A program made the position numbers and the translations under genes. Of a stretch of DNA of 64,000 bases, positions 1-8,753 are shown piece by piece. The DNA lies in contig NZ_JAINFL010000002.1 of NCBI RefSeq assembly GCF_022458895.1, positions 558,001-622,000 on the forward strand, written 5' to 3'. The stretch is from Roseihalotalea indica. GTDB taxonomy: Bacteria; Bacteroidota; Bacteroidia; Cytophagales; Cyclobacteriaceae. Each line of letters begins with the position of its first letter. The first letter of the stretch is position 1. The notes beneath the pieces are model-generated. The model saw nothing but the letters and a program-made list of their open reading frames with translations, did not search any database and had not been told where the DNA came from.

Positions 1-331
1 GCTGATACTTGTCAAATAATTCATAAGCAGCGCTTAGACTAGTTGACCACATTTTCTAATAAAAAACCCATCATTTTCGCTTGACAAAACCATGCTTAAT
101 CATTTCACTATAGCTAGCATATCTCTTAGTATTTCAAGAACTCTATCATTTTGTGCTGTTCTGCCTATGGTAGGATAGAGAATAAAAGTATCCTTACTAA
201 AAACAGAAGCTAGGTAATCTACCAGATCAAGTAAATTTCACCAGAAAACCTAACCTACATTGTATCCTTAGTATTTTGATTAACAATCATTTAAATTCTC
301 TGTATTTCACATCTCATCATGTGAGGTATTC
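1..331. other. Gene-poor left edge with a decayed ORF
   Basis: No intact gene is visible here. On the minus strand, 237 down to 100 reads open for about 45 codons between a TGA at 238-240 and a TGA at 100-102. The composition looks like protein (it includes YPTIGRTAQNDRVLEILRDM), but there is no usable start codon near its upstream end. It may be the tail of a decayed gene. I do not recognise the family. Confidence 0.3.
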
Positions 332-571
332 TCAATATATCTCAACACTCACTTCTGGGTTGATGATAACTAATCCATCATTTTTAAGTGATTTAAGGAT
401 AATTGCTTCGTTTATTCTTGCTGTTTCAAACTCTATCCCAACCATGCCGGAAACGGAAACAGCCGCCTGTAAAACTCCTTTCAAAACTTTCAGCTTTTCT
501 TCTATCCTCCTAGCATGTTGAATGCTGTAAACACCCTTCACTTCTATCAGACTATGACTATACTTTTTCAT
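332..571 (-). CDS. HMA-like ferredoxin-fold protein lacking the CxxC motif
   Basis: A 79-residue protein whose length and strand/helix pattern resemble a single heavy-metal-associated (HMA) domain. Where an HMA domain has MxCxxC, this one reads GVYSIQHA, so both metal-binding cysteines are absent. I start it at the ATG at 571, which overlaps the TGA of the upstream fur-like gene as ATGA and so suggests translational coupling. An in-frame start 27 bases further upstream is possible but lies inside fur. It is the last gene of the metal-efflux operon. Without cysteines it probably does not bind metal in the usual way, and may act as a protein partner or bind through other residues. The fold is inferred from pattern only. 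Confidence 0.7.
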   Translation of the reverse strand: MKKYSHSLIEVKGVYSIQHARRIEEKLKVLKGVLQAAVSVSGMVGIEFETARINEAIILKSLKNDGLVIINPEVSVEIY

Positions 572-993
572 TGTACATTTATCTTGCAAGCTGCACAAGT
601 GCCCTTTACTACTAAATTGACTTCCCGTTTTATGAAGTGTTCAGGAAGTTCAAAACCAGGAATGCTTGATTTTGGTAAACAATAAGTTTGACCGCAGATA
701 TCACAGTGAAAATGTATGTGTGCATCTTGATGTTGTTGTGAATCGCAACTGTCTGGGCATAAAGCATACTTTGGGGCCAAAGTACCATCATTGATACTAT
801 GCACAAGTCCATATTCCTCAAAAACCTTAAGTGTTCGATATAGCGTTACTCGATCGGAATTTTCAAAGGATTGATACAGATCAGTAAGACTTATCGCGAC
901 GTCCTGACCTAACAAGTACTCTAGTACCAGCAATCGTATGGCAGTAGGTCGTATCTTTTTTTGCTTTAAAATATTGTCAAGATTGCGTACCAT
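568..993 (-). CDS. Fur-family metal-responsive repressor
   Basis: A 141-residue Fur/Zur-type regulator. The N-terminal winged helix (about residues 1-80) contains the family's DRVTLYRTLKVFEEYGLV recognition segment. The C-terminal dimerisation part has the His cluster HIHFHC (H92, H94, H96) and two cysteine pairs, C97/C100 and C133/C136, which in this family hold a structural zinc. It lies just downstream of the CzcA-CzcB-PII genes on the same strand and overlaps the next small gene by 4 bases, so it probably controls this operon. Whether it senses zinc (Zur-like) or another divalent metal cannot be decided from sequence. A GGGTAC-N4-AGTACC palindrome found twice in this cluster is a candidate operator. 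Confidence 0.92.
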   Translation of the reverse strand: MVRNLDNILKQKKIRPTAIRLLVLEYLLGQDVAISLTDLYQSFENSDRVTLYRTLKVFEEYGLVHSINDGTLAPKYALCPDSCDSQQHQDAHIHFHCDICGQTYCLPKSSIPGFELPEHFIKREVNLVVKGTCAACKINVQ

Positions 994-1020
994 GGGTTAA
1001 AAGTATTTTTTGTTGGTATA

Positions 1021-1362
1021 CTACTTCAAGTCGCGCTTATTTATAGATTCTCCCGTTTTTATTCGGTAAACATTCTCAATTTCCGAAATATAGATGATGC
1101 CGTCGCCTGGTTCAGGCGTTTGAGCCTTGTCGCAAATAAGTTGTACAGCTTTCTCCAATTCTTCCTTCTGGCAAACTAGCTCTAGTTTGATTATCGGACT
1201 GTCGGTAAAATGATAGTTCAGGGAAGGCGAGGCATCTTTTTGCTTATAGGCTCCCGTTCCTTCTCCCTTGAAAAGGATTACACTCTTAAAACCAGCATCC
1301 CGAAGAGATTTTACTATAGTTTGTACTCTGTTTGGCTTTACTAATGCTTTAATTGCTTTCAT
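1021..1362 (-). CDS. PII-like signalling protein linked to metal efflux
   Basis: A 113-residue member of the PII superfamily. The C-terminal signature GDGIIYISEIENVYRIKTGE matches the PII nucleotide-binding and B/C-loop region. The T-loop part (GEGTGAYKQKD) is unlike GlnB/GlnK and lacks the uridylylated tyrosine context. I prefer the ATG at 1362 (MKAIKALV), the usual PII start, over the one nine bases upstream. It sits between the czcB-like and fur-like genes. A PII subgroup linked to heavy-metal RND pumps has been described (PII-NG), and this fits it. Its likely role is nucleotide- or metal-dependent control of the pump; the ligand is unknown. A second paralogue is at 33244-33588. Confidence 0.85.
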   Translation of the reverse strand: MKAIKALVKPNRVQTIVKSLRDAGFKSVILFKGEGTGAYKQKDASPSLNYHFTDSPIIKLELVCQKEELEKAVQLICDKAQTPEPGDGIIYISEIENVYRIKTGESINKRDLK

Positions 1363-1377
1363 AATGACCACTTTTTG

Positions 1378-1408
1378 ATCCGACGGGTACTATTAGTACC
1401 CGTCGGAT
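1378..1408. promoter_or_regulatory. Perfect 14-bp inverted repeat between czcB and PII genes
   Basis: ATCCGACGGGTACT (1378-1391), loop ATT, then its exact reverse complement (1395-1408). On the plus strand it is followed by TAGTTTTT. On the transcribed minus strand it lies between the adaptor stop and the PII start with no T-run. It may be an intra-operon stem-loop or a regulator site. Its core GGGTAC-N4-AGTACC recurs at 7365-7380. Confidence 0.7.
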
Positions 1409-1423
1409 TAGTTTTTAATTATT

Positions 1424-2671
1424 TTAATGACTGTGAGAGGTTTGGCTTTTCTGCATCTCCGAAATTAGGTAGTAACTGTTATTCCACGCCACTTGAGCGC
1501 CTTCAGGAAGCGGTTCCAGCAGATTAATTTCTACCCATCCTTCATCAGAAGTACCAGTCCTGACCTCTATGGGCGTAAATGCCCATTCGGTTTCCCCATC
1601 TTCCTCGTGGGCTTCGGCCATAAAAATGTAGGGTTTGCCTTCTTCTTCGATAATAGCTTCTTCTGGTAAAGCTTTTACTGACTCACTTTCGGTATGGATC
1701 TTGCCGTTGATATACATGCCTGGAATCAGAAAATCTTCTTTTTGGTCGATCTCTGCGTGCACGTGTACTGCCTTAGGGTTTTGTTCAAACTGCTTGCCCA
1801 CGGAGTAGATTTTAGCTGTTAACGTGTTCCCTGGAATAGATTCAACCGTGAAGGATACTTTTTGCCCTTCTTTTACCTTATAAACATCTTTTTCGAAGAC
1901 CATCAAGTCAGCGTGGATATGTTCCGTATTGACAATGGAGAACATTTCAGTTTGCGGATCAACATATTGACCCAGCTGCACCAAAACTTTTTCTACATAT
2001 CCGTATATCGGGCTTACTACAGGAACATACTCATAAATATCGCCATCTTGAATCTTCTTGACATTTAGAGAGAGTTGTTTAAGTTGTGCTTCATAACCTT
2101 TCACTTCACCTTTCGTTGCTAAGTATTCAGCCTCCGTTTGTTGGAATGTTTTTCCTGAACCTACTTCTTCATTGTAAAGCCTTTTCTGGCGTTGATATTC
2201 TTTTTCAAGGTACTGCATTTGATGAAATGCCTTTACATAGTCGGTCTGAAGCCGAGTAAGATTGGGATGTGAGACATAGGCCAGTACCTGGCCTTTTTTA
2301 ATCTCGTTCCCTTCGATCACCTTAATAGAAGAAACATTTGCACCTAAGATAGCCGTTACCGTGGCTTCATGCTGGGGCGGCACCTCCAGTTGACCGTTAG
2401 CTTCAACCACTCCGGAAAGTGGGCGGGTAGGTAATGAATCTACTTTAATATCCAGGCTATTGAATTTAAGCTCCGACAGATGAACGACGCCTATTTCTTC
2501 TTCCTCATGACCTTCTCCTTCATGCCCTCCTTCCTCCTCAGCTGAGCTTGTCAGGGATTCCTGATTTTCTCCCGCCTGGTGTTCGGGGTTATCGGCTGAT
2601 TTGCTGCTGCAACCTATAAAAACCGTCCCCATTAGTACCAGAGCCAATATTTGCATTATTTGCTTTTTCAT
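1424..2671 (-). CDS. CzcB/CusB-like RND periplasmic adaptor lipoprotein
   Basis: A 415-residue membrane fusion protein that would bridge the inner-membrane RND pump and the outer-membrane channel. It starts with a lipoprotein signal (lipobox VFIGC, Cys21). A Glu/His-rich stretch (GGHEGEGHEEEE, about residues 47-60) could bind metal. A barrel-sandwich half motif (VTAILGANVSSIKVIEGNEIKKGQVLAYV) precedes a long coiled-coil hairpin (about 130-205), and beta-barrel and membrane-proximal domains follow. It lies 30 bases downstream of the fused CzcA-TolC gene in the same operon. The paired pump type suggests divalent cations such as Zn, Co or Cd rather than copper. Confidence 0.92.
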   Translation of the reverse strand: MKKQIMQILALVLMGTVFIGCSSKSADNPEHQAGENQESLTSSAEEEGGHEGEGHEEEEIGVVHLSELKFNSLDIKVDSLPTRPLSGVVEANGQLEVPPQHEATVTAILGANVSSIKVIEGNEIKKGQVLAYVSHPNLTRLQTDYVKAFHQMQYLEKEYQRQKRLYNEEVGSGKTFQQTEAEYLATKGEVKGYEAQLKQLSLNVKKIQDGDIYEYVPVVSPIYGYVEKVLVQLGQYVDPQTEMFSIVNTEHIHADLMVFEKDVYKVKEGQKVSFTVESIPGNTLTAKIYSVGKQFEQNPKAVHVHAEIDQKEDFLIPGMYINGKIHTESESVKALPEEAIIEEEGKPYIFMAEAHEEDGETEWAFTPIEVRTGTSDEGWVEINLLEPLPEGAQVAWNNSYYLISEMQKSQTSHSH

Positions 2672-2701
2672 TTTGAAGTTATTTTTGAACTATAATTGCT
2701 C

Positions 2702-5700
2702 TTAATTAGAATTTTTTAAATAGTACTCAAGCTGGTAGCGGTAGTCTAGGTAGTTGCCAAATGCGTTCCAAGAGTCTATTTCTATGCGAATAGCATCCCT
2801 AATATTTTGAAGGAAAGTAACATAATCAATGGCACCTTCACGGTAGGCTAGAATCGCTCCGTCACGTTGCTGCTGAGCTAAAGGGAGGGCCTCGTCCTGG
2901 TAGTAATTCCAGGAATTACGCCACTTCAGATACTGTTGTTGTATTTCCTGAAAGGCCGCATCAAGCTCCAGCTGGGTTTGCCGCAGATTTTGGTTGGCAA
3001 TTTCCCGGTTGATCTTAGCTGATTGTGTCCTTCCCAATTCTGGACCAAAAAGTAAAGGAATCCTAATGCCAAGTTGATAGGTGTAAAATCCGCTTTGTCC
3101 ATCCACTGTTTGTTTTCCGTACTGACCTTGCAATTGCGGATAAAACTGGGAACGTCGCTCTTTAATGGTAGCATCGGCTACATTCACCCGCTGCTGATAG
3201 ACATCCAGCAGGGGATGGCTAGTCAGAGAACCTTTGTTAAAATTTGTAGGTAAAGGCTCGGCCAACTGGTTGGTAGGTATGTCCGGCACGGTAAACAACG
3301 TATCGCTAACCAGCCAGAGGTTAAGTCGTTGTAAAGCACTAAGGTAGTTCCGGTAAGCTTGCTCTTTTTGAATTTGTACCTGATTGGCTTGGTTGGAAGT
3401 GGCTAGGTACGCTAACCTGGAAGAAGCTTCCACCTCCAGTCTGACCTGGGCGGCTCGCTCTATATCTGTGAAAAGAGAATCAAGGCTGTCAAAAACAAGA
3501 TAGGTGTTCTTTGTAGCATAAGCATTTCCCCAAGCTTGGCTTACTTCCCGTACTACTTCTATGGTAGAGAGATCAAAGGCGGCTTCCGCTAATATGACTC
3601 GTTGTTTTTGCAGCCTAAGCCTGGGAGCAATACCAAAGATGTCTATCTGTTGCTGCTGAATACCAATTTGAGTATAAACTCCGTTGGAACTTGTTTCTGA
3701 TCCGGTGCTTACCTCTTCTTTCCCAGTAAATAGTTGCGTATTACCGAGATCCCAAGCGGTTTTATTCAGTGCTTCCTGGCTGGCTATTTCCAACCGAGCG
3801 GCTTTTAGTTTTGGATAGTTACTGACTGCTCGTTTTACAGCTTGTTGCAAATCGATGGTAGGCAGACTATCTGTAGGTGGCTCCTGAGCTTGAGCCGGGG
3901 TAGAGAGGCTCAATACTCCGCCGGCAGTAAGAAGTACAAAGATTAAATGTGCTGAAGCAAGTGACGGCTTGGTGCTCTTTGTTTTCCAGGTTTCTACCAG
4001 TGTATACAGGACAGGTAACACAACCAGCGTTAATAAGGTAGCGGTTAACATACCCCCGATGACTACAGTAGCCAAGGGACGTTGTACTTCTGCACCAGCA
4101 GAGGATGAGAAAGCCATCGGCAAAAATCCAAAGATATCAGTGGTGGCCGTTAGCATAATAGGCCGTATTCTTTCCCTGGTTCCAGTGAGGATTCGCTCCT
4201 TTATGCTGGTAACACCTTCTTCTTTGAGTGAGTTGAATCGGTTGATCAGTACAAGTCCATTTAATACAGCCACTCCAAACAGTACAATAAATCCTACCCC
4301 AGCCGAAATACTGAAGGGCATATCTCGTAACCATAAGGCAAACACCCCACCAATGGCGGCCAACGGAATAGCAATGTAGATCATAATAGATTGGGAGAAG
4401 GACTCCAGAGCAAAGTACAAGAGCACGAAGATGAGGAATAGTGCGATGGGTACTACAACTGTCAGTCGCCGTTTAGCCCGTTGAAGGTTCTCAAATTCTC
4501 CACCATATGTAATATAGTATCCCGGAGGTAGTTCTAACTCTTCATCTAGCTTTTGCTGAATATCAGTGACCACGGACTCTACGTCTCTTCCTCGAGTGTT
4601 AATTCCTACGTAAGTTCTACGGAATGTATTATCGCGAGAGATTTGCATAGGACCAGGACGGTAGCTGATATCAGCTACTTCTTTGATCGGAATTTGTGAA
4701 CCATCAGGTAAATCAATATAAAGGGTACGCAGGTCATCAATACTTTGCCGATGCGATTCATCAAAGCGAATGACCATCTCAAAGCGTTTCTCACCTTCGA
4801 AGATGACTCCAGCTACACCTCCGGCAAATGCAGAACTCACATATTCATTCAATTTTTGGATATCTAGACCATATTGCGCAATTTTTTTTCGATTATAACG
4901 CACCGTCATTTGAGGCAGTCCTGAAGTACGTTCTGGATTTACATCTCCAACTCCAGGGACAGTTTGAATAATGGATGCCATTTCTACTACCTTTTGCGTC
5001 AGCACATCCAAATCTTCACCGTACAGCTTTACAGCTACATCTTCCCTCACTCCGGTTAAAAGTTCGTTAAAACGCAATTCTACCGGTTGACTGAATACCA
5101 AGTTGACACCAGTCAATTCATTCCCTAACACTTGCTTAATTTTTTCAATTAGTTCTTCCTTAGAATCTGCCGAAGTCCATTTTTCCATATCTTTTTCCAG
5201 TACAATGAACATGTCAGCGATATCCATAGGCATAGGATCGGTGGGTATGTCGGCTACACCTATCCGAGCCACGGCAGTTTTTATCTCAGGAAATTTGTCA
5301 AGAAGAGTGCTTTCTATTTTCTTAGAAACATCAATTGCCTCAGTTAATCCACTTCCTGGTCGTATGAGAGCCTGCATGGCTATATCCCCCTCATCAAGTT
5401 GGGGAATAAACTCTCCTCCCATTCTAGAAAATATAAACCCGGCACTTATGAGAAGTATAATGGCTGAAATCAGTACTATCGCTTTGAGTCTCAGAGCACC
5501 CTGAAGCAAAGGAAGATATACCCATTGTATTCCCCCGATAATTTTATTACTTACTCTTTCCAGCCACCGCTCAAACTTCCCAAACCAGTTTTTTTTGTTC
5601 ATGATGGGCTTCATGAACAGGGCTGACATCATGGGCACGTAGGTTAAACAAAGGAAAATAGCACCTAGCATGGCAAAGCCGAACGTGTAGGCCATAGGTT

Positions 5701-7126
5701 TAAACATCTTACCTTCTACTCCGGTAAGAAATAGAATTGGGGCAAACACAATAAGGATAATGATTTGGCCGAAAAATGCAGAGTTCATCATTGTGCTGCC
5801 TGCATCATAAGCCACTTCATCCATCAAACTCTGATTGAACTTTATTTTACCAGCTTTGATCCGTTTGTGTATTTCATACACTGTCCCTTCAATAATGATT
5901 ACTGCTCCGTCAATGATGATACCGAAGTCAATAGCTCCCAAGCTCATCAGGTTGGCCCAAACATCAAATTGCTTCATCAAGATGAAGGCAAACAGCAAAG
6001 ACAGAGGAATGGTAGTAGCAGTAATGATGCCCCCTCTTATACTGCCTAGCAGAATAACCAAGGCAAAAATAACAATGAGAGCTCCTTCCAACAGATTCTG
6101 AGTAACCGTTTCGGTTGTTCGGGCAATCAATGCACTTCGATCCAAAAAAGGCTTTATTTCTAGTCCTTCAGGTAAAGACTTTTGTACCTCTTCAATCCTC
6201 TTTTTTACATTCTGAATGACCGAATTAGGATTAGAGCCTCTTAGCATCAATACCATGCCACCCACCGCTTCCTGGCCATCTTGTGTGAAAGCGCCATAAC
6301 GAACCTGATTGCCAAAATGTACCTTTTCTGCTACATCTCTAATCAAGACCGGAATACCCCCTTCTGTTTTAATAACAATATTCCTGATATCATCCAATGT
6401 TCGGGCTAAGCCCTCGCCTCGGATAAAATTGGCCATATTGTTTTTCTCAATGTAGGCACCACCTGTATTTACGTTATTGCGTTGCAATGCTTCAAATACT
6501 TCAGCAATAGAAATATTTATTGCATTTAGCTTTTCAGGGTTAATGGCTATTTCATATTGTTTAATCTTTCCGCCAAAAGCGTTTACTTCTACTACTCCTT
6601 CAACCAGAGCCATTTGCCTTTTAACGATCCAGTCTTGGATAGTTCTAAGTTCGGTAGGGGAGTATATTGTATCGTACCCAGGTTTTGGCTTGATAGTATA
6701 CTGATATATTTCACCCAAACCTGTGGTGATAGGGCCTACCGATGGGCTACCAAATTTTTCCGGTATCTGACCTTTTACCTCACTTAGTTTTTCTTGCACG
6801 AGTTGCCGAGGTAAATAAGTTCCCATATCGTCACCAAAAACGATAGTAACGACAGAAAGACCGAATCTCGAAACAGAGCGAATCTCATCGACTCCTGGCA
6901 AATTAGCCATAGCCAGTTCCACCGGGTAGGTGACAAACTGCTCTATGTCTTCGGTAGCCAAATTCTGTGATACAGTGATGACTTGCACCTGATTATTCGT
7001 AATATCAGGCACTGAGCCAAGATTAACGGTAGACATTGAATACAGGCCAGATCCAATCAATGCCAATACTAACAAGCCTACGATAAATTTATTCTTTATA
7101 GAAAAAGAAATGATTTTATTAATCAT
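2702..7126 (-). CDS. CzcA-type heavy-metal RND pump fused to a TolC-like channel
   Basis: A 1474-residue protein. Residues 1 to about 1045 are a full HME-RND pump of the CzcA/CusA family. Transmembrane helix 4 carries DFGIIIDGAVIIIEG, the acidic proton-relay signature of divalent-cation pumps, unlike the MVD form in the copper pump at 48010-51849. A hydrophobic linker (about 1060-1085) leads into a TolC/CzcC-like outer-membrane factor (about 1095-1474) with the usual long helices and duplicated layout. Fusion fixes pump and channel at 1:1, although both families are trimeric, so this is structurally plausible. Such fusions are known in Bacteroidota. It is the main gene of the minus-strand operon with czcB, PII, fur and the HMA-like gene. 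Confidence 0.93.
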   Translation of the reverse strand: MINKIISFSIKNKFIVGLLVLALIGSGLYSMSTVNLGSVPDITNNQVQVITVSQNLATEDIEQFVTYPVELAMANLPGVDEIRSVSRFGLSVVTIVFGDDMGTYLPRQLVQEKLSEVKGQIPEKFGSPSVGPITTGLGEIYQYTIKPKPGYDTIYSPTELRTIQDWIVKRQMALVEGVVEVNAFGGKIKQYEIAINPEKLNAINISIAEVFEALQRNNVNTGGAYIEKNNMANFIRGEGLARTLDDIRNIVIKTEGGIPVLIRDVAEKVHFGNQVRYGAFTQDGQEAVGGMVLMLRGSNPNSVIQNVKKRIEEVQKSLPEGLEIKPFLDRSALIARTTETVTQNLLEGALIVIFALVILLGSIRGGIITATTIPLSLLFAFILMKQFDVWANLMSLGAIDFGIIIDGAVIIIEGTVYEIHKRIKAGKIKFNQSLMDEVAYDAGSTMMNSAFFGQIIILIVFAPILFLTGVEGKMFKPMAYTFGFAMLGAIFLCLTYVPMMSALFMKPIMNKKNWFGKFERWLERVSNKIIGGIQWVYLPLLQGALRLKAIVLISAIILLISAGFIFSRMGGEFIPQLDEGDIAMQALIRPGSGLTEAIDVSKKIESTLLDKFPEIKTAVARIGVADIPTDPMPMDIADMFIVLEKDMEKWTSADSKEELIEKIKQVLGNELTGVNLVFSQPVELRFNELLTGVREDVAVKLYGEDLDVLTQKVVEMASIIQTVPGVGDVNPERTSGLPQMTVRYNRKKIAQYGLDIQKLNEYVSSAFAGGVAGVIFEGEKRFEMVIRFDESHRQSIDDLRTLYIDLPDGSQIPIKEVADISYRPGPMQISRDNTFRRTYVGINTRGRDVESVVTDIQQKLDEELELPPGYYITYGGEFENLQRAKRRLTVVVPIALFLIFVLLYFALESFSQSIMIYIAIPLAAIGGVFALWLRDMPFSISAGVGFIVLFGVAVLNGLVLINRFNSLKEEGVTSIKERILTGTRERIRPIMLTATTDIFGFLPMAFSSSAGAEVQRPLATVVIGGMLTATLLTLVVLPVLYTLVETWKTKSTKPSLASAHLIFVLLTAGGVLSLSTPAQAQEPPTDSLPTIDLQQAVKRAVSNYPKLKAARLEIASQEALNKTAWDLGNTQLFTGKEEVSTGSETSSNGVYTQIGIQQQQIDIFGIAPRLRLQKQRVILAEAAFDLSTIEVVREVSQAWGNAYATKNTYLVFDSLDSLFTDIERAAQVRLEVEASSRLAYLATSNQANQVQIQKEQAYRNYLSALQRLNLWLVSDTLFTVPDIPTNQLAEPLPTNFNKGSLTSHPLLDVYQQRVNVADATIKERRSQFYPQLQGQYGKQTVDGQSGFYTYQLGIRIPLLFGPELGRTQSAKINREIANQNLRQTQLELDAAFQEIQQQYLKWRNSWNYYQDEALPLAQQQRDGAILAYREGAIDYVTFLQNIRDAIRIEIDSWNAFGNYLDYRYQLEYYLKNSN

Positions 7127-7132
7127 ATTGAT

Positions 7133-7279
7133 TTATTTATGAACATGGACTGAGAAGAAGTGATAAACCCTACCCAGCATACCTGCTATTAGTAGTAAGC
7201 ATATCAAACCAATGAAAAACCATTTAATAGCTTGTTTCAAGGTTATTCTTCTCTTTCCCTTTTTCTTATATTTATTCAA
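7133..7279 (-). CDS. Possible 48-residue single-pass membrane protein before czcA
   Basis: A short open frame starting with TTG at 7279, with an in-frame TAA just upstream and a stop 6 bases before the czcA start. It encodes a very basic N-terminus (NKYKKKGKRRITLKQ), one hydrophobic helix (IKWFFIGLICLLLIAGML) and a His-containing tail (HFFSVHVHK). Its position and layout recall the tiny Cys-Cys membrane proteins at 36502-36657 and 55102-55233, which also sit in metal-efflux operons. No ATG is available, so it may be untranslated. Family unknown. Confidence 0.45.
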   Translation of the reverse strand: MNKYKKKGKRRITLKQAIKWFFIGLICLLLIAGMLGRVYHFFSVHVHK

Positions 7280-7364
7280 TGTTTTGAATAATTATCGAAT
7301 GATATAAAAGGTGCCTTCAATGCTGAAAGCATAATAGATGAATGGAATGCTGGAGGGGAGTACA

Positions 7365-7380
7365 GGGTACATAGAGTACC
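7365..7380. promoter_or_regulatory. GGGTAC-N4-AGTACC palindrome upstream of the czc operon
   Basis: This element lies in the 162-bp gap between the DUF6660-like gene and the tiny ORF that precedes czcA. The same core with the same 4-base spacer forms the centre of the perfect inverted repeat at 1378-1408. Two matching palindromes in one operon suggest an operator, possibly for the Fur-family protein at 568-993. Confidence 0.5.
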
Positions 7381-7441
7381 TGCTTCTTTATTACAGGTGT
7401 CCCTTATGTATAGACGCATTTATCCCATTAGCAAAAGGGAA

Positions 7442-7762
7442 CTATGAGCGGGGTGGTTTTAGAAATTCAGAGATTTCAATACTTCTAAAATCCTGAAAGA
7501 AAAAAGTATAACCAAGGGGTAACTTATCCGGGCAATCTAGGTGCACCTCTGGAGCTAAAAAAAAGTGGATATGACAGCAGTGGCAAACGCAAAGTGGTGA
7601 ACAACCATCCCAACCATCCGAATGGTCATGAGGATGGTTTCCGTTGCCGTTATCAATAACTGTAATAGAATCCCTAGTAATATCTTGAGATATAGTATCG
7701 GCACATGCTACCCCTGTGAGGGCTAGGAAATATAAACTCAATATATAGCACGTGATTTTCAT
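7442..7762 (-). CDS. DUF6660-like small exported Cys/His protein
   Basis: A 106-residue protein with an N-terminal hydrophobic signal (MKITCYILSLYFLALTGVAC). A His/Asp segment (NHPHDHSDG) is followed by a dense cysteine cluster, CSPLCVCHCCHIH. This resembles the small Bacteroidota family that I recall as DUF6660, often found beside CzcA-type pumps. I start at the ATG at 7762, because it puts the signal peptide at the N-terminus; nine more upstream codons are possible. It would act outside the cytoplasmic membrane and probably binds metal through the Cys/His cluster. It precedes the efflux operon on the same strand with a 162-bp gap, so it may have its own promoter. Confidence 0.75.
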   Translation of the reverse strand: MKITCYILSLYFLALTGVACADTISQDITRDSITVIDNGNGNHPHDHSDGWDGCSPLCVCHCCHIHFFLAPEVHLDCPDKLPLGYTFFFQDFRSIEISEFLKPPRS

Positions 7763-7895
7763 TATTCGCAAATATACTCCAAAATGCAATGCAATGGTAT
7801 TGCAAAGTTAAAAATTAGTGCTGATGGAAAGGTAAGAAGTGTTGGACGAGTCGTTCATACAGCATTTTATTCTTTTTGCCTGTCTGAAAAACTAA

Positions 7896-8750
7896 GAAGC
7901 TGTTTGAATTAAACTTTAGTAGCTAAACGCCGGATATTGGCAATGTAAATATAAGCATTGGCATTATCGGTTTTTCGCTTATAGTCTTTGGCACATCGTC
8001 GGTTATTTTCTGTCCAGGCAATAGTTCTCTCTATAATCCATCTTCCTGTATGAATATCCACTGTCCCTTTTCTGGCAATGGGTACTGAAGGGATCACCAC
8101 CTCTATATTAAAACACCTTTGCAATTATCTATTCAAGGTGCCATCGGCATATACTTTTTTAACATAGGTCAGCAGGATGTTGTCCTTCTCAAAGCATGCC
8201 CATCGCTGAGCCGCCGTCACCCCGTCGTAGCGATTCGCAGCTACCACGAAACTGTCCAGCAAGCAGCCTAATGTATCAGCGATAAAAAAGCGTTTCCGCC
8301 CCTTAGTACACTTACCACCATCAATGCCTACAGAGGCTGTACAAGTACTGCTATTGCGAATGCTTTGGCTATCAATAATGGCCAAAGTAGGTTGAGCATT
8401 CTTGCCTTGCTTGATACGGTAGTCCACGGTCAAACAGTCGCTAATATTCTTCCATATACCATCTCGCACCCATTTCTGATAATACCAGTAGACGGTAGGC
8501 CAGGGCGGAAAATCACTGGGGAGATCCCGCCAGACATATCCATTCTTGGTCACGTAGAAAATTGTATTGATGATCTCTTGCAGATCCCATTTACCAGTAC
8601 GTTGTACAACGATGATTTTTTCTATAGCTTGCCATCCAAGGGCAGGCAAATCGGAGCTGTATTTCTTGAGTGTTCCACACCGGATCGCATCAACAAATAT
8701 ACTCCACACCTGCCTGCTTTATGGAATACTCAATTAACTCAAACAGCTTC
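7896..8750 (-). mobile_element. IS5-family insertion sequence, 855 bp, internal stop
   Basis: Terminal inverted repeats begin GAAGCTGTTTGA: left 7896-7912 and right 8734-8750, 16 of 17 bases matching. They are flanked by a TAA duplication at 7893-7895 and 8751-8753, as expected for IS5-family TNA targets. Nearly all of the element is a single minus-strand transposase frame (see 7909-8709). No second copy is present in the window. The intact repeats and target duplication show a single clean insertion. Confidence 0.88.
7909..8709 (-). pseudogene. IS5-family transposase, interrupted by an in-frame stop
   Basis: A DDE transposase. The N-terminal part has the IS5-type motif VWRDLPSDFPPWPTVYWYYQKW, then the first catalytic Asp in AIIDSQSIRN, GIDGGKCTKGRKRFFIADTLG and YADGTLN. 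The frame then hits TAA at 8125-8127 and continues in the same frame with PSVPIARKG and GRWIIERTIAW (catalytic Glu region). The element probably cannot make full-length transposase unless the stop is suppressed. The start is GTG at 8709 with a stop codon just upstream, and the usual first residues of the family (KKYSSDL) begin about 15 codons in. Sequencing error at 8125 is the main alternative. Confidence 0.85.
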
Positions 8751-8753
8751 TAA

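Noticed and set aside
1378..1408. Rho-independent terminator for a plus-strand gene
   Set aside because: The T-run is on the plus strand, but no plus-strand gene ends here. All nearby genes are on the minus strand.
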